From: Chaetomium olivaceum
Taxonomy: Eukaryota; Ascomycota; Sordariomycetes; Sordariales; Chaetomiaceae
Direction: 5' to 3'
Length of the DNA: 64,000 bases
Assembly (NCBI GenBank): GCA_039881045.1
Contig: JAYWVB010000011.1
Coordinates: 1 to 64,000 of the forward strand
The notes under the pieces are model-generated. The model ran no database searches. It was given only the letters and a program-made list of their open reading frames with translations, and was not told where the DNA came from. Every line of letters starts with the position of its first letter. The stretch's first letter is position 1. The position numbers were made by a program, and so were the translations under genes. This document shows positions 9,857 through 23,115 of the stretch, piece after piece.

Positions 9857-12800
9857 CTACTCGACCTCTTCCTCGCTGCTCTCCTCCTCCTCTTCCTCCT
9901 CTTCGTCCTCCTCTTCCTCTTCCTCCTCTTCTTCCTCCTCCTCATCCTCCTCACCACCGCCCGCCTTAGCAGCAGCAGGAGCGGCGGTCGTGGTGGCACC
10001 GTTCTCCAGCTTGAGCCACTCATCCCATTCCGGGAATAGATCGTCATCTTCACCAGGCACGCCCAGCGCCTTGGCGACGCGGCCCTTCTTGCTCTTCTCA
10101 AGGCTCTCCTTCCACTGCGCGACTAACCCGGCCGTCAGGCTCGGCTGGTATGTCTGCGAAAACAGAACGGCCTCAGCCAGCCGGCCAGTGCCGACCAGCA
10201 CGTCGATGCAGCCGGGTACGTCACCGAGGGACCACTTGCAGCTAAAGGCTACGTTGTGCGCGCCCGCGAGCGAGGCCTGCTCGGCGAGCTTGGTGAGCCC
10301 CGGGCGGTCGTTGGTTGACGTGTAGACCAGCAGTAGCGAGCCAAGATCCTTGGCGTGGACGAAGCACTCGGTCGCGAGCGGCACGTCCCAGGCAGCGAGG
10401 CCCGCGTCGCCCAGAGTCTTCCACTTGTGGTCCGCGTCAGCTTGGCGTGCTAGTTCGAGAGCGATATCCAGCTGGTTCAGCGCCAGGGCGAGGTCGAACT
10501 TGTGCTCCGTGTCGGTGGCAACCTCGAGCGCGAGCTCCTTGTGGCCCTGGCCCTCGAGGAAGCGGGCGATTTTGTTGAGCTGGTCCTGGGGGATGCTGGG
10601 GAGCAACTCTGCAGCTGTGTCCATGTCCTCGCGGAGGACCAATGTCTGGTATTCAAGGACGGGCAGGGAGAGCGCAAACGACGTGACGGACAAGTCCTTG
10701 TCGGTGAGATACACACGGCTATCACGCTGCAGGTAGCCCAGGATGTACATGGGCTTGTCAAAGTGCGCGACAGTGTATGTCTGGTCACCCACCAAGTAGT
10801 TCAACCGGTTGGTGCCGTTGGTGTAAATCAGCACATCCCCAAGCCATTCCGCGGACCGGATACTAGTTTAGAGTTAGCAAATGTGTCCACCAAAGCCCAG
10901 ATCGGAAACCTTTACCTCTCGCTAATATCCGTGACCACGTCGAAGGCGGCCTCGACACCGTCCTCCTCAATCTGATCAGCCTGAAGCGCCTCGTTGTAGT
11001 TGTCCCTCGAGAACCTCAAGACGTAGGTGGTGTCCTCGCAGGCGAGGGCTACCAGCTCGCCGCTTTCGCTCCAGTAAACCTGCTTAGGCTCCACCTCGAT
11101 GCGCCGCACAAGACCCCCCGTGGCCCAGTCGTAGAAGGAGATACCGCCTTGGCCCTTGACACCAAGCAGTACGCCGCCCGTCAGCCCGTCGGCCGCAAAG
11201 GGAACATCGAGACCGCCCTTCTTTTCCTGGAAGTTTTTGAACACCTTAATGCTGGTGGCCGACTCGCGGATGGCAAAGTCATTCGAGTTGTCTTTTGACG
11301 CCCAGACGAAATCGAGAGCTTGACCGAAAGCCTTGTTGCGCCAGGCCAAGGCTGTGTAGATGATGTATTCGCCATCGCCGCAGATGGCCGCAAACCGCCC
11401 GTTCGGCGAGTGGATTAGGGCCTGGGGGTAAATCTCTGCGTTGCCCAGCTCCTTGGTGCTGAGATTGATCGGTTCGTTATCCTTGGTCGACTCGCCGCCC
11501 TTGATCACAGCCGAGACCACCTCATTGTGCCGGGCCCAAATGATCTTTCCGGAACCGTCCATCGACACCGCCGGTTCTTCGCGACCAAGTTTGATGACCA
11601 CCGAACCATCGTCAAAGCCCACTGCGACGCCCTGCTTGCCCTTCTGGTACGCCACGCACCATGCCCGCTCCAGGCCGTAGTTCAAGGACTGCTCGAAGCG
11701 GTATGTGTTGGCGTTCCATATCCTCACGGTGCCCTACTCGTTATCAGCATAGGTTTCAATCATTAGCTAGGGAATGGCGTACATCTTCCGAGCCAGATAT
11801 GATAATTGGCAGCTCGGGGTGGTAGCACGCAAAAGAGACGTTGTTGGTGTGGCCTTCTAGGGTGGCGATTAAGCTCTTGGTTGTGTAGTCCCACACCTTT
11901 ACTGTGCGCTGGTCAAGCCGTTAGCCGTTACTCGTAGCACGCTGGACACGAAGTGCTCACGTCGTCTGAGGTGGTTAGCAAGTAGGGCTTATCGCTGTGG
12001 GGGTAATAGTCCACATGGTTGACGCCCTTGGTCTCATGTGCTTCCAACTGGAAGTTGGGTGTGGAAGACCCTAAGCTCCAAATCTTGACTGGTGGTGTGT
12101 TAGAAAAGGACCGATAAGAGGGCAAGAAGTCGCATACCGGTCCGGTCCAAACAGGCTGAGGCAAATGTGTTGGTGTCCTTGGGGTTGATGGCGAGCGACA
12201 TGACGTAATCTGGCCTTGTTGTCAGCGCGACCTCATACTGATATCGCCAACTCTAACATTCCACGTACGGGAGTTCCCCTCGAATACCCGAACATTCTTC
12301 CACCCTTTCTCCCAATCCCAGAGTTTAATGGTCATATCATCACTAGCGGTAAGGACGAAGGGCTGTGTCGGATGAACAACGATGGCACGGATGTAGTCGG
12401 GATGGGCTTCGAACGAAGCGATCTTCTCGCTTGTGTTGTAGTTGTATACCCGGATTTGGCTGGAGCAGAGGTCAGTTCCTTCGACCCCACGCAGTCAGCA
12501 GGCCAGGGGACGCATACAAATCATCCGACCCGCAGACAATCCAGTTCTTGCGCGCAATGAAGCGACCCGCACGGACGGGGACATCGGTGAGCTCGAATGT
12601 CTTGACAACTTGCTGGGTTTCGTATGACCAAATGTAGACGTGACCGCTGTAGAGGGTCGCTATCACGTGGGTGTCAGAACTCGGTCGGAGGTTATGAACG
12701 GATCAGCAACGTACTGAGGATCCATGGCTCTGTGGGGTGAAAGTCGATGCCCTTGACTCGCTGTTGGGGAGCTGGTTAGCTATGTCGTTGGTGGAGGTAC

Positions 12801-12862
12801 CTGAGAGAACCGTGACATACCTCGGAGCGAGCGAAGAGCTGGCGCTGTGCGTGGAAAGCCAT
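9857..12862 (-). CDS. sec27: COPI coatomer subunit beta-prime (Sec27)
   Basis: Nine exons join to 856 aa: 12821-12862, 12715-12760, 12518-12659, 12269-12459, 12138-12209, 11961-12088, 11783-11908, 10916-11733 and 9857-10862. The start MAFHAQRQLFARSERVKGID and the WD40 repeats (for example IKLWDWEKGW, VKIWS, VKVWDY and VRIWNANTYRFEQ) form the N-terminal propeller. A second propeller, an alpha-solenoid (residues about 530-780) and a long Glu-rich tail follow, as in fungal Sec27. Beta-prime is part of the coat that buds Golgi-to-ER vesicles, and its propellers bind dilysine cargo tails. The introns cluster in the propeller-coding 5' half. The acidic tail is encoded by a simple CTC/CTT-rich stretch at 9870-9950. 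All junctions keep frame. Confidence 0.97.
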
Positions 12863-14035
12863 GTTAGCAAGCGATTCAGTGCGCAGACGATGTTCAATGG
12901 ACGCATGCCACAGCAGCGCATGAAATGGGTGAGGAGGCCCCAAGTGGGCCAAGCTCCCAATAGCGTACGCTTGCCGGCGACACTCTGGAGGCGTGGAACT
13001 TGGGGCCAGGTTGTGCGTAACACGCCTTGGTATCGAAGAGGAGAGGTGTGCAACCTGCCTTCACATCGAGCCTCATCTTGGGCGACACCAAACGCGGATT
13101 GGGAAACGGGGGTTGTCGAGCTCGGGCAGCTTTGGCGGGGTGGTTCACGAGAACAACCGAATCGGCTTGTGGAAAGGGGCGGCGTTCGGGGATAGGTCGT
13201 CGAGCGATGAGGTCGTCTGGCGCCGGGACTGTCGATAAAAATGCCCCAGAACAAGCCGTGAAAATGCTCCGACTCGATATTCCCAGAGGGCAAGGCGGTT
13301 CGTAAAATGTTAAAGTGCCAGCCACGTATCGTACCGTTGAGGTCTGGACGCTTTCTCAATTTCGCCAATGTGGTCAATCCAGCTGCTGCAGGTGGGAGGA
13401 AGATTAGGTAATACAGCTGGGAATGCTGCCTCAGGCCATAATCCGCCGAGAACGCACGGGCTCGCTCTTCAGCCGAACAGCCTGCAGCCCACAGCGTCTC
13501 GCTCACGATGGCTTCAATTATCCGAGTGCAAACTTGCTTTCGACGGGGGCAACTGTCCCATCTCTGCATCACCGTCGAAGACTTATCACAGCATCATAAT
13601 TACTACAATCATCGCGAGAACCAGCAGATGAAGACACCAAAACTCGAGCTTTATGGGCAGTTTACACAGCTTCCCGTTTACAGTGTCTCAACCAACACCA
13701 ACATGTCACGCAGATTGCAGTTAAGTCGCTGAAAACACGTCTGAAAATCTTAGTTTGTCTGTCTAGGATGTGCACAATACCCCAAACTCCTCTAGGGGCC
13801 CATGCTGCTCTGCGTTGCGTCGTAATCCCACTGATGCTAAAGAGAGAAAAAAGGAAGCACAGCCAATCTAAACGCCGAGACCATGCGTTACCCAGTGATA
13901 TCCCAAATCGCTACCCAATCCGCGCCCATGGCTTTTTTCCAAGGCGGGAAAACAAACCCAAAAATGTGCAGCAAATCATCAAGACAAGGAACAGGAAAAG
14001 ATGACGAAACCGCGGACGCAGCCCCACCGTCTAGT
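12863..14035. other. Intergenic: sec27 promoter side and mpd 3' side
   Basis: These 1.17 kb lie upstream of the sec27 start and downstream of the mannitol dehydrogenase stop. The ORFs across it are not conserved-looking. No RNA gene or repeat was recognised. Confidence 0.45.
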
Positions 14036-15289
14036 TTACTCCGACTGGGTGTCGGCCTGGACGCGCTTGACGACGTCGACGACGGCCGGGAAGAGCTTCT
14101 CCTTGGGCTCGAGGCCGCAGACCTGCTTGACGACCTCCTCGGGGCCGTTCTGCTCCATGATCTCGGCGAGCTTGAACGACTCGTCGTCGCCCTCGACGTT
14201 TTGGAAGCGGAAGGCCATCTCGGCGGCGTCCAACAGCGCGCCGCAATCCTTGCCGTGCTCGGCCAGCTCGGCCGCAGGGCCGATGAAGCGCTCCTTGCGG
14301 CTGAGCTTGCGCAGCGGGGCACGTCCGACGCGCTCAACGGCGTCCTCGAGATGCGGGTTGCTGATGCGGCGCACGATCTTGTCGACGTATGCCTGCTGCT
14401 CGGCCTGCGGGATGCCGTGCTTCTGTGTGATGAGGCTGGCCGTGTTGGCAAGCGCCTTCTTGACCTCCTCCTGGATCTCGCGATCTTGCAGGGCGTCGTA
14501 GACGGTGCTCTTCCGGCGGATGTACCCGTGGTACGCCGCGGTAGCGTGGCCAGTGTTGACCGTGTACAGCTTGCGCTCGATGAACGGCTGCAGGTTGTCC
14601 ACCCAGTGGATGCCCTCGACGGCGGGAGGCTCGTGGTCCGCGAACGGGGTGCGCTCAACCACCCACTCGTAAAACTTCTCGAGCCTCACGTCGAGACCGG
14701 CGTCGGGATCTTGCGCGGGGACAATGCGGTCGATGGCCGAGTTGGCAAACCGGGCACGCTTGTCGTAGTCGGCAAGACGATCGGGGTTAGTGTTCTCGGG
14801 AGCCTTGATGAACTCGGCAAGAGTATCGGTGGCACCGATGGCGTTCTCGCAGGCGATGACAGCGACAGGGGTGAGGTCTGTTGACCGGGCATCGATACCC
14901 TTGGCGATGACGGGAGCGAGGAACTTGAGGATGTGGGGACCGACGGAGCAGGTGACCAAATCCGCCGTCGCGATTTCCCGGACGAGCTCGGCCTCATTTA
15001 ACCTCGAGTTGATGGCGCGGTAGTTGGTGATGGTGGACTCAGATGTGCCGTCGGCGCCGACCTCGATCACCTTGTAGCTCTTCTGAGCGTTGAGCTTTTG
15101 TACCGTGGTGTCGTTGACCTCGGCAAAGATGACTTCGTAACCAGAGTTGTGCAGGAAGCAGGCGACGAAACCACGACCTACATGTCAAAGGTTAGCATTG
15201 GCTCCCATGTCAACCAAGATCGAGTGTCTCATACCAATGTTGCCAGCACCGAAGTGCACGGCCTTCTTGGGAGCATTCCTTTGTACCAT
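14036..15289 (-). CDS. mpd: Mannitol-1-phosphate 5-dehydrogenase
   Basis: Two exons (15235-15289 and 14036-15177) give 398 aa; the 57-nt intron splits the glycine motif. Once spliced, the start MVQRNAPKKAVHFGAGNIGRGF shows the NAD-binding GxGNIGRG signature. Further blocks typical of the long-chain mannitol dehydrogenase family follow (TADLVTCSVGP, CENAIGATD, FVNSAID-like FANSAIDRIVP, HWVDNLQPFIERKLYTVNTGHA in spaced form). It interconverts fructose-6-phosphate and mannitol-1-phosphate with NADH/NAD, the entry step of the fungal mannitol pathway used in carbon storage and stress tolerance. It is cytosolic and ends in a short hydrophilic tail. The gene has an exceptionally long gene-free region upstream. 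Confidence 0.95.
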
Positions 15290-18200
15290 TTTGGCGGTTA
15301 TGTGGATTTTGTTTTGAGGTGAGAAGGAGAAGAGTGGATAGGATCGACAATTCGATTTAGGGTGATGAGAGGATCAGTAGGTGGCGTTGTTGTTGAAAGA
15401 TGCAACAAAGAAGTTGATGTATTGGAGAACGGATGTGTGTTAGCCTGATGGCGAATTGCTGATGGTGATCGAGTCACTTTGTGTCTGCGGACGAGAGAAG
15501 GAACTGACGAGACAACAGGGCGGCCATTTCTCTTTATAGAACAAGGAACATCACGCTCTGACGACGACAGTGGACACTCGACCAGAACTCGTCTTTCCCC
15601 TTGGGCCATGGACCTGGACCACGAGCCGTTTGGATCATCATCAGTGGGGCCTGTGTGACGGCGTCTGTGGCTTGTTCCGGTTTTGCGCGATGGAACGGAA
15701 GGCGGCTTGTGGACCCCACCCACCACCAAAGACCACCACCACCAAACAGCCCCTCTTCGCTGTGACCAGCAGGCGCAAGACCCACCGGCCCGCCCCTCCG
15801 TTTTTCGCTTTGGATGAACGCCCCTAGTAACAACACTTTCCCTATGATAAGTGGCGGGCTTGTTCGGAACGACCTCACGAAAGAGAAGATCGAACGATCG
15901 AGGATTGGCCTCATTGACAGGGGCCGATTGACCCATCGCCCACCAGCTTGGTTCCTTTCTTTCTTCGTCAGGCTGCAGATAAGACATGCTTGGCTTTGGC
16001 TCGACGGCCTCGGCCACGGTGAAACGGCCCTCGGCGGCCGAAACCGCGAGTCCCCCAACACATGGTCGCCACAACATGAAAGCCAATTGTTGGCCTGCCT
16101 TAATCGAATGACGAACTAGATCACCTCACTACCTTGAGAGGACTCACCGACAATATTTGATACAGGTTACACAACCGGTGCACGCCGAGGGCCCTGGCCC
16201 CTTGCATCCCGATCCCTTCACGTCATATTCCAAGACGGCGGCGGCTGCCGCCCAATTCTTGTTCTCACCGCAGGGCCAATATTCGCCAACGAAGGGTAAC
16301 ATCAAGGGTCCAATACGCCGCCGAGCACGCCCGCTACGCCATGGCGATGCAGGCCAAGCCGCCGTAAGTTTGTGAGTGGTTCGGTAGCGGCAAGCCATCC
16401 GGTGTCTCGGGGAACATCCGTCAAGCCTCACCTTCTTCCGCACGTGTGCTTTCCTCACAACAAACATCTGATCCCACCCTCCATTTTGGATTCCGGACAC
16501 TTTCTCCGGGCTCTGGCGTTTTGAACGGCGACAAGAAAACAACCACAAGGTGACAACGCAGCACAGTCCCTTCCAGCAACAAGAACAGTTCCGTTGAAGC
16601 GCGGCGCTGGCCTGTCCCTGCGAGAATTGACGATCAACACCAAAACGGAACCAGTGACGTCATGCCGCAGCTCATCTCAGCGACGGAATCCTTCACAGTG
16701 CGTGAATAATAATGGAGCCCATTTTGTTCCGTTTTGCGATACTTGCTGTGGCTTTGAGTTGATAGCCGAAACTGGCCCAACATGACGAAGACCGGCCGGA
16801 TCTGGGCTGAAACGGACCTCTGGCAGCACCAAACCTGGCCTGACCAGGTGAAGAGGGATCGCTTGGATTTCAAACTCGTCAATGACCGTTTCTGCGGCGC
16901 CCCTCTGGGATAATGCACCCCGTCTGCCACAGGAAGTCCCTAGGGCGAGTTACTCGGACCGTTTCCCTCACCCCTCCATTGCTGGGTCGTGTTTGCATGT
17001 GGCGAGAGAGCCAAGAAGCCAGCGAGACCCCTTTTTGCTGTGACGACATTGTGGGTCTTTTGCCGAATCAAACGGCGTTGCATGACAAGGGGTCGAAATC
17101 CGAAATCGGGAATTTGCGGGTTCTTCTCAGGCCCTGTTTCACGTTACACCAGCCAGGAACCCGCTTTCCAAACCATCGACAACGGAAACACCTAACCTTG
17201 GAGCATCAAAATCCTGAAGTGTACACTTTTGCTCCGATCGCTTTGTTGTCGGGTTTGCCCGAGGCCCATGATCGATCACCGCCCTACCTTGGCGCTGGTG
17301 GACTGGGTTTTATCTCTTATCTCCAAAAAGTGGCCGGGCATGGCCGGTTGTTTCAAAATTCCAGCTCGTTTCTGCTCTTTCCTCTACCGGGCCTTTCCGG
17401 AGTGCCTGGCAACCTGGCCACCAGGGTCAACGACCAAACGAAACGGCCGCTGATTGTCCATTGTGGTCCACTCCACAATGAATCAGCTGTTGTCCATGTT
17501 TCTGACGATCGGTAGCACATTCAGAGCTCTCGTCAACCGCGGATGGGCTCGCTCATCGCAGGCCGTGAATCATTGCCAATACCTTCGAGGAGCTTTGCTC
17601 AATCTCAGGCGCCCAGTTTGCTCCAATCACCTTAACTACCTTGGAATGTCTCTACTCGACAGGGATTCTGGCGTTTTCTCTTGTACGTATCCTGTGTTGT
17701 ATCAAATGCCTTGCCTGCCGGTTCACTTTCCCGCGCCTCGTTTCTGAGACCCTGCTTGGCACCCTGACCCCGGACAGCTGCCGCAGAACCTGTTTCCCAC
17801 TTCGACGCGAAATGCATTTTCACGTAAAAGCCAATCATGGAAATTTCTGAATCCCATTCCCCGACGCACGCCAGCCAAGAATGACACCGCGCGAAAACAA
17901 CGCCGAAGATCAATGCCTAAAGCCCATCCAACTGCAGAAATTATCGTCTGACCATGTTGCGGCATATGTTTGTTGCCGTATCCCACTGCTTACTGTGTGC
18001 ATCCGAACAAGGCGTTACACCATGATCGGCTCGCGGCGTCTGGCCAAATCAACACGGGCAATCAAGAAAATCCCTCCACTGGACTGAAGATTACTGCCGT
18101 TCACTTCTTAGGGGCGGCTCGCGGCGATTCGGACCGGCTCAGTTCTCCCTGATACCCCAGCCATTGTCCCCAACCCAGTGGGAGACGGGCCGAACGATGG

Positions 18201-20552
18201 GTGGCTTGCCATGGTCACCTAAACCCTGCCATGCCTCTCTTATCTTTCAAAGGGACCAGCTAGCAATTTCCAAGGCAAGCAACTGCCCTGTGCGTGAAAG
18301 CATTCCAGATGACGTCCGTCCCACCGACCCAATTGAGAGTTCGCTGACCACGATGATTGATTCCCTACCGTCGGCGTTCAACCAAAGCAGGTGCCGGGAT
18401 AAGGACCTTGCTCTAAACAGTACGCATCCCGGTTCCCCACCCCCCAACCACTTTCTCGCAGAGTCCAAGTGATCCGCAGGTCGTGGCTGGCTCAATGGCA
18501 TCTCATGACCTCAACTGCCAGCTTTAGAACAATATACGACTGGTTCGTTCCATTCAAAGTCGTCCCAACTTTGAGATGTTGTCCGAACAACGTTGACTCG
18601 GTAGCACTAACAGACAGGGAAGTCGAAGCATCACCACATTTAGCAACAAACCCCTTGCGTCGATCAGGGAACTCCCGACCTGGTGGAGATATATCATCCA
18701 ACAGTCGAGATTCCTCTCGACACTAAGGACAGGTTGAAGTGAGATCGACGAGCGGTGGCAAGCATTCACAAGTCTTGATATGAATTGGATATCAAGCCAA
18801 AACTTTTATGGCTTGTTATCTTCTCTCAGGGTTGGACCACGTCGGAGTCGAGCCCACGCACCGTACCTGCTGATTCTCCGAAACGACAGGAGGGTCATGG
18901 ATTGTGATCTCGAATTTGTGAGTCCGTGAGGGGATAACGAACGCTACCGTTTATGCCTGCACCCCAGGCCATGGTTACAGCAGGGTCGCGACTCTAAAAA
19001 TGGTGGCAAGGCAATATATCCCCCACCCCACCAAGGCACAGGGTCCTTTTGTGTGTCCGCGGAAATCAATCATACAAACAACAACCTCTCGCCTTCCATA
19101 TTCGGCAACAGGGACCAAACAACACATCATGCACATTTTTCCAAAAAGCCTCACATCTCGAAATCAATATCTCTCAAAAATCTCGCCCCAACCTCGCCAG
19201 CCAGTCCCGAGGAGGCCTCCTCCCGCTCACCTCACCTTTCTTCCACACACGGCACAGCACAGTCAACGCCGTGGTGGGGCCCTCCCGACCGGCGACGGGA
19301 CGGGAGCCAATGACCTCGCCGGACGCCGGCTTGCCAAGACCCGCTTGGCCGGCACGGGCAGACGGGGGTGGGGGCTCGGATCCGCTCTACCGTTTCCTTT
19401 TTGCCGATCTATCCATCGACACTGTGAAAGCCGGGTAGCACGGCATCTTTGGTGAGAAAGACCCTGTTTTCTTGTCGTTATTATCATCCAATGTCCAAGG
19501 CCAGGGAATGCGACTGCAGATAGACGGCCACGAACCCCTGACCGACCCTGCATGATACAGGGCGGGTGTTGCAGTTGCTCTGGCAAGGACCCTTTCCGTG
19601 CATGTGCTGCTGTGAGCGGGATATGGGAAACGGACGAGTGCGTGAGAGGCGGCGGCGGGCCTGCGGGGAGGTTATTCCCGACGGTTCAGGTTGTGTGCCG
19701 GTTGTCGGGGTGTCCATGGGCAGGTGCCAAATGATCCATCGGCGGCCATCCTCATCCATTGCAGAGTCGACCGCTTTCCCTGCTTATTAGTGGGAACTTT
19801 ATCAGCGGTGATGGAGCATGTTCAATTCCATAGGGCTGTGAACTGGAGAAAAAAACTGGGGAAACTGGGGAAGAGTTCAAAAATCCGCAAAACTTCACTT
19901 CACGGCATGGCACTGGTTTGGTGTGGAGAAAACCATAATGTCAGGGGGAGCATCACGCTCAGAACCCGGACACCGTCTGAATAAAAACACAAAACCTGCC
20001 CCTGAGAAGAAACAAAACGATGTAAACGAAACCGAAGGAAACAATGCCTGAGAAAAGAAACCAAGGAAAAGAAAATGAATTTAAGAAATCGAATACAAAA
20101 GATTGAGCACAATAATAGTGACCGAATACATTTCCAAATTAGCTCCGTTTCTAAACACTGCGTGAGACCATGACGATCCAGAGTATTTTCTACGAAAGGA
20201 ACCAACGTATTTTTAGTCTCACGTATGACCATTTGTCTTTCCAAGTTGCGCAGTTAGCCACTCAGCCTAGCCGACCTAAATCAACTCCCAAACAGGCAAC
20301 GTCAAGCGATGACGAGGAAGTACAGGAACAGCAGTGAGCTTGCTTGCCCATTACCCATTATCTCTACGTTAACGTATGCCATTTTATCGCTCATGGTTTC
20401 CTGTCGTAGGCTCACAGTCTGTACGTGTTTTGTAGGAGGTTACCTGTACTTAGGATTGAAGCCTTATAATCTCATTGATTGCCACCGGGCAAGAAAAGAA
20501 AAAAGAAAAAGTAAGGTACAACAACGCGGTGTGGTTGTCTATGGAAATGAAG
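15290..20552. other. Long gene-poor region (5.3 kb)
   Basis: No ORF here has recognisable domains, plausible exon joins or codon use like the flanking genes. The part nearest 15290 should be the mannitol dehydrogenase promoter. The remainder is of mixed composition and does not match the LINE copies in this window. It could be decayed transposon sequence, a long regulatory region or non-coding transcripts; I cannot tell. Confidence 0.4.
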
Positions 20553-21393
20553 CTATCTATTATTACAATCAATCCCATTCAGGGCCGGTACCCGGGGCTT
20601 GGGGAACGCAATTTCCCAAGCGCTTTGGGCTTGGATGAGAAGCGCGTCCTGGTGTGCCCTGGCAATCATCTGCATCCCAAAGGTCTCCCATTGAAGTCTA
20701 GGTAGCCTAGGGGAAGAAAGGCAACTGGGTGACCTGCGTCTCATTAGCATGTTGCCGGGACGGGCGAATACCATAGTGCGAGCACTAACCAGCTGCCCCA
20801 GAAATGCGGAACGGGGGCCCGTCTCCGGGGCCAAGGATGACATCGACCTCATGCTCATCCAGCACCTGATCGATACCTCGTCTGCCACATCGGTCGTGGG
20901 AAAGGTCGAGCAGGTCGTGGTACTCCTCTTGGGACATTTTGGCGTTCAATGCCCTGATGAGGCCGGCTTGGCTGTCCGCGCCCAGAAGTGGTTGTTAGCA
21001 ACAGGGGAATTATCGTTTTGACTGGGGTACCTCCTAGGCGGGAGCTCTTGCTCTGCATGGACCTCATTGAACTTGATGAGCTCTTTCAGGGTCCGCACCT
21101 TAGGGTTCTCGACGCTGGCCAGGTATTTTTCGAGAGAAACCTTCATCCTCGCCGCTGAATGCCGGTCGGTTATCCATTCGCTAATCCTGGGTGAGGTAGG
21201 CATGATGTTTTCTCACTGAAAGCATGATTGATATCCTTCTTTCCGCATCCCGTGGCCTCATCTAAGAACAAGAGTGTGACAGTTCACGACCTTGACGACA
21301 GTGGCGAGCTTCTCATGTGGTAGGGCCGCTGGAAAGTCTAGCTTGGAGCTCAGAGGCTGTTGCGGTCAAGAAATTGATAGTACTCTCCGCCAT
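20553..21393 (-). pseudogene. Amidase (amidase signature family) relic with central deletion
   Basis: A start at 21393 gives MAESTINFLTATASELQARL, the typical first helix of fungal amidases, but the frame hits TGA near 21316 and then needs a shift to continue as EKLATVVKVV. From about 21160 the C-terminal part resumes (SLEKYLASVENPKVRTLKEL, FNEVHAEQELPP). After two intron-like gaps come GIDQVLDEHEVDVILGP, GHPVAFLPLGYLDFNGRP and FGMQMIARAHQDALLIQAQ. The roughly 300 residues between, which would hold the Ser-Ser-Lys catalytic triad, are absent. A further one-base loss lies near 20677-20684. It has no catalytic core and cannot be active. Confidence 0.75.
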
Positions 21394-21813
21394 GATGTTG
21401 GATATGGCGATTCGATTTCAAGGGTTCGAGGTTGCTGCAGTGAATGACTTTTGGTCGACCGCTGAAAGACGGTTGATAGCAACCTGAACCGCATTTAGCT
21501 GACGCACTGCCAGCGAGGTGGCAGGACGGGCGGCGCGGGCGAGATAGCGCTGTAGAGAGTTGAACGTTTGAAGTAGGTGGAACAGAACTCAGGGAACATT
21601 GACGAAAGCACCCAATGGGCAAAAGGCCCCAACTCCAGGTGTGATTAATGAGATGTCAACCAATTTTCGATTGTAGAAACGAAACGAAAGCCATCCGGAA
21701 GCTTAATGTTTTCTTGTTTGCGTTTCTAGTTCCGCTTCTTTTGGCCGGCTGCCCTGATAACTAATTCTCCAATTTAGTTCCACTTGAACTTCATTCAGCA
21801 AATGCAGTTGTCG
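21394..21813. other. Region between the amidase relic and a LINE copy
   Basis: It is the former upstream region of the amidase. The rightmost part is the left half of the site into which the plus-strand LINE copy inserted; it continues at 23116. Confidence 0.4.
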
Positions 21814-21825
21814 TATTAACGCGTG

Positions 21826-23103
21826 GACCAAAAGAGTCTGCCAGGTTTCTAGGAGTCTGGCTAGACCGGAAGCTCAACTGGAAAGCCCACCTTGCGGCGG
21901 TGGAGAGGAAGCTGAAGACCCAGAGCTACGCCCTGTCGAGGATAGCGGCGACGACGTGGGGACTGGGGCTAGCTAAAGCGCGAGAAGTGTACACAAAGTG
22001 CATCCGGTCAGCGCTGGCCTACGGCGCATCGTCGTTTCACATCCCCACGGACGTAGGAGGCGAGCCGGTAAAGAAAGGCATCACCAAGGCCCTCGGGAAG
22101 GCCCAGAACAAAAGCTTGCGGATTGTGACGGGAGCCTTCAAGCACACTCCCATCCGCAACCTTGAAACGGAGGCGTGGGTGCCACCGTTGGACCTATACC
22201 TCAACAAGCGACTTGCGGACTTTGAAACCAGGCTCCAGCGAACCGACTTAGACGACGGCCAGGGCGGCAAGAAGACCGCAGGGAGCGTCGTTCTTACCGC
22301 CTGTCGCAAGATACAGCAGAGACTCCGGTCGGGGTACGGCGGCAGGGGGGCCGCGAACAGTGGGACTGCGGGAGCCCACGGCAGTGGAGAACGCCGCAAG
22401 CACGATTGCGCGCTGGACGGGGGGAGCTGTAGATACAAACAGGGTAGCGGAGGAAGCCTGGAGAGCGAGGTGGCTAAAGGAACGGGACGGTAGAGCAATC
22501 ACCAGACCAGCGGACGACTTTGACCATCAGCGAGAGACGCTATTCCGAGAGGAAACCCTAAGACGGCACGACGGTCTCACCAAGGCGAGGAGTTCTCTGC
22601 TGGTCCAGATCCGAACGGGGGCAATAGGCCTACGGGACTTTCTGTTTACACGAGGAGTCCCAGAGATCCTAACGCCCGCCTGCCAGTGCGGCGAAGGACG
22701 GGAGACTGCCGAGCACCTGGTAGTGTGGTGTTTGGCCCCACCGCTGACTCGAAGATGGGAGAGAGCTGGAATTCGAACGCGACGGGACTTTTACTCTGTT
22801 CTGCACGGTATTGATCCTGCAACAGCACGGCTCACGAGGAGGGTCCTGGGATGGCTGATGGACTCAGGAAGGCTGCCGATGTACAGTTTGGCTAGGAGGC
22901 TCGAGCTGGAAGCGGCGGCCTAACACGCCCCTCCTTCGGAGGCCAGGGGGCCTCCTCTCTTTGTATTCGCAGGCTCACACACGTGTACTTTCCTTGAAGA
23001 TTGGTATGGGTTTTTCATCCGGCCTGTGAGGGCGCGGTTTTCCTGTACAGTAAATAGCTGAGGGTCCGGCACGCCTTAAGGCACAGCGGAGTATGAATAA
23101 TAA
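21826..23103 (+). mobile_element. 5'-truncated Tad1-like LINE copy (plus strand)
   Basis: It is flanked by a perfect 12-bp target duplication, TATTAACGCGTG, at 21814-21825 and 23104-23115. The 1.28-kb body matches the ORF2 3' third of the full-length LINE, from the FLGVWLDRKLNWKAHL block to the C-terminal knuckle, then the 3' UTR and an (AAT)n tail near 23095-23103. ORF2 is broken: the first part runs to 22493, and the C-terminal part is in another frame from 22360 to 22923. It differs from the full-length copy by more substitutions than the copy at 788-1672 and is probably older. Confidence 0.92.
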
Positions 23104-23115
23104 TATTAACGCGTG

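Noticed and set aside
12703..13572. 289-codon minus-strand ORF over the sec27 start
   Set aside because: It overlaps the well-supported first exons of sec27 in another frame and has no family features.
15298..16086. 262-codon minus-strand ORF upstream of mannitol dehydrogenase
   Set aside because: No domain, low-complexity basic composition, and it overlaps the expected promoter.
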